NCBI RefSeq assembly: GCF_000764205.1
Contig: NZ_JQDZ01000068.1
Location: forward strand, 124,001 to 188,000
Source of the DNA: Thalassotalea sp. ND16A
Lineage (GTDB): Bacteria; Pseudomonadota; Gammaproteobacteria; Enterobacterales; Alteromonadaceae
Direction: 5' to 3'
DNA: 64,000 nucleotides
Shown: piece after piece, positions 63,186-64,000 of the stretch
Numbering within the stretch: position 1 is the stretch's first letter
How the letters are laid out: each line of letters opens with the position of its first letter
The notes under the pieces: model-generated
Told to the model about the DNA's origin: nothing
Database searches by the model: none
Seen by the model: only the letters and a program-made list of their open reading frames with translations
Made by a program: the position numbers and the translations under genes

Positions 63186-63845
63186 TTAACTGTCAGCGGT
63201 TTCACTTTCAACTTCAGCTAAAGGCCAGCCACCTAACTGTTGCCATTTATTTACGATATAGCAAAATAACTCTGCCGTTTTCTCGGTATCGTATAACGCC
63301 GAATGTGCTTCTTTATTGTCAAATTCTATATTGGCACTGGCACAAGCTTTCGCCAATACCGTTTGCCCTAACGCTAAGCCTGAAAGAGTGGCGGTATCAA
63401 AACTGACAAAGGGATGAAAAGGACTGCGCTTGATATTGCAGCGCTCAGTTGCTGCATTGACAAAGCCTAAATCAAAGGCGGCATTATGAGCCACCATAAT
63501 GGCTCTTTGGCAGCCATAGGCTTTCATTGCTTTTCTAATGTGCTTAAACATCGACTTTATTACTTCGTCTTCATCGATTGCCCCACGCAATAGACTGTGC
63601 GGATCTATGCCGGTAAACTCTAGAGCAGCAGGCTCCAGGTTAGCACCTTCAAAAGGGTTAACATTAAAATGAATGGTCTCTTTAATCGAAAGTAAGCCGG
63701 TTATGTCATCCATATGCAAGATACTTGCGGCAATTTCTAACAGTGCGTCAGTTTTGGCATTGAAACCTGCCGTTTCAACATCGATAACCACCGGGTAATA
63801 ACCACGAAAGCGCTTAGCAAATAGGGATTTTTGTTCTTCAGCCAT
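63186..63845 (-). CDS. rnt: Ribonuclease T
   Basis: 219 residues, DEDD(h) 3'-5' exoribonuclease that trims tRNA and 23S ends. Exo [15 protein letters not shown], Exo [16 protein letters not shown], Exo [16 protein letters not shown] with His and Asp are all present. The [16 protein letters not shown] opening is the RNase T type rather than DNA polymerase epsilon. The minus-strand upstream region to the window end has no clear gene. Confidence 0.96.
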   Translation of the reverse strand: MAEEQKSLFAKRFRGYYPVVIDVETAGFNAKTDALLEIAASILHMDDITGLLSIKETIHFNVNPFEGANLEPAALEFTGIDPHSLLRGAIDEDEVIKSMFKHIRKAMKAYGCQRAIMVAHNAAFDLGFVNAATERCNIKRSPFHPFVSFDTATLSGLALGQTVLAKACASANIEFDNKEAHSALYDTEKTAELFCYIVNKWQQLGGWPLAEVESETADS

Positions 63846-64000
63846 TAAATTTTATACAGACAAGGATTAATGGCTGAATTATTACAGAATCTAGCCGCTA
63901 TTTCATCAGTTAACTTGTTAAATGTTTTTGGCTCTGTAAACTAAGCACCGAAAAGTAATAGTACACCTCACAATAAAAGATATAGAGGTGTTTAGAATAT
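63846..64000. other. End of window, no gene seen
   Basis: 155 bp upstream of rnt without a reading frame that I would call; it probably holds the rnt promoter and the start of the next intergenic region. Confidence 0.4.

Overview
This window looks like chromosome from a marine, AT-leaning gammaproteobacterium of the order Alteromonadales. A Colwelliaceae-type organism (Colwellia/Thalassotalea-like) is my inference from gene order, protein style and base composition; no 16S gene is present to confirm it. Most of the window is housekeeping DNA in gene orders familiar from E. coli, Vibrio and Shewanella. I see no rRNA, tRNA, insertion sequence, prophage or CRISPR array.

Layout: (1) 1-5.9 kb: the tail of a PDZ-type protein, a cold-shock gene whose 3' end and terminator are tandemly duplicated, two lipoproteins, an acyl-CoA synthetase and a DoxX protein. 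(2) 5.9-14.7 kb: a divergent core cluster, with lolB-ispE-prs-rplY-pth-ychF on the minus strand and hemA-prfA-prmC on the plus strand. (3) 14.8-21.4 kb: a YciK-like SDR, a VolA-like surface lipase with a FadR-like operator upstream, sohB, tpm and a dicarboxylate/amino-acid symporter. (4) 21.6-29.4 kb: one 2575-residue lipoprotein made of about 19 Ig-like repeats, arranged as a three-domain super-repeat. (5) 29.7-39.3 kb: topA, cysB, then sdaA, a CoA Nudix hydrolase and pabB on the minus strand, and a class I fumarase. (6) 39.4-46 kb: an S9 peptidase, rmuC, an NSS transporter, a YcbL-like hydrolase and a SpoU methylase. (7) 46.3-54 kb: the accessory stretch. It holds small secreted proteins, a BshA-like glycosyltransferase overlapping a transporter/solute-binding fusion, a bacteriocin-like precursor with a small membrane protein, and an M2 peptidase. 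(8) 54.3-64 kb: a PsrA-like regulator with nagZ, an SLC13 transporter, dsbB, nhaB/fadR, grxD, a peroxiredoxin and rnt.

Two themes tie genes together. The first is fatty-acid control: a VolA-like lipase, an acyl-CoA synthetase, fadR and psrA are all here, and I can read FadR-like operators before the lipase and inside the fadR promoter and a PsrA-like palindrome before psrA. The second is small-thiol and redox biology: BshA-like enzyme, glutaredoxin, peroxiredoxin and DsbB. The link of BshA to the others is only a possibility.

Intergenic DNA carries several repeat families: a 7-bp GGTACAA family in inverted orientation at two loci, a GCGAGGTT..AACCCCGCC family after topA, and an inverted repeat built on TAGCAAGTTGATTAA. 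All coordinates come from reading the sequence; family assignments come from motif recognition without database searches.
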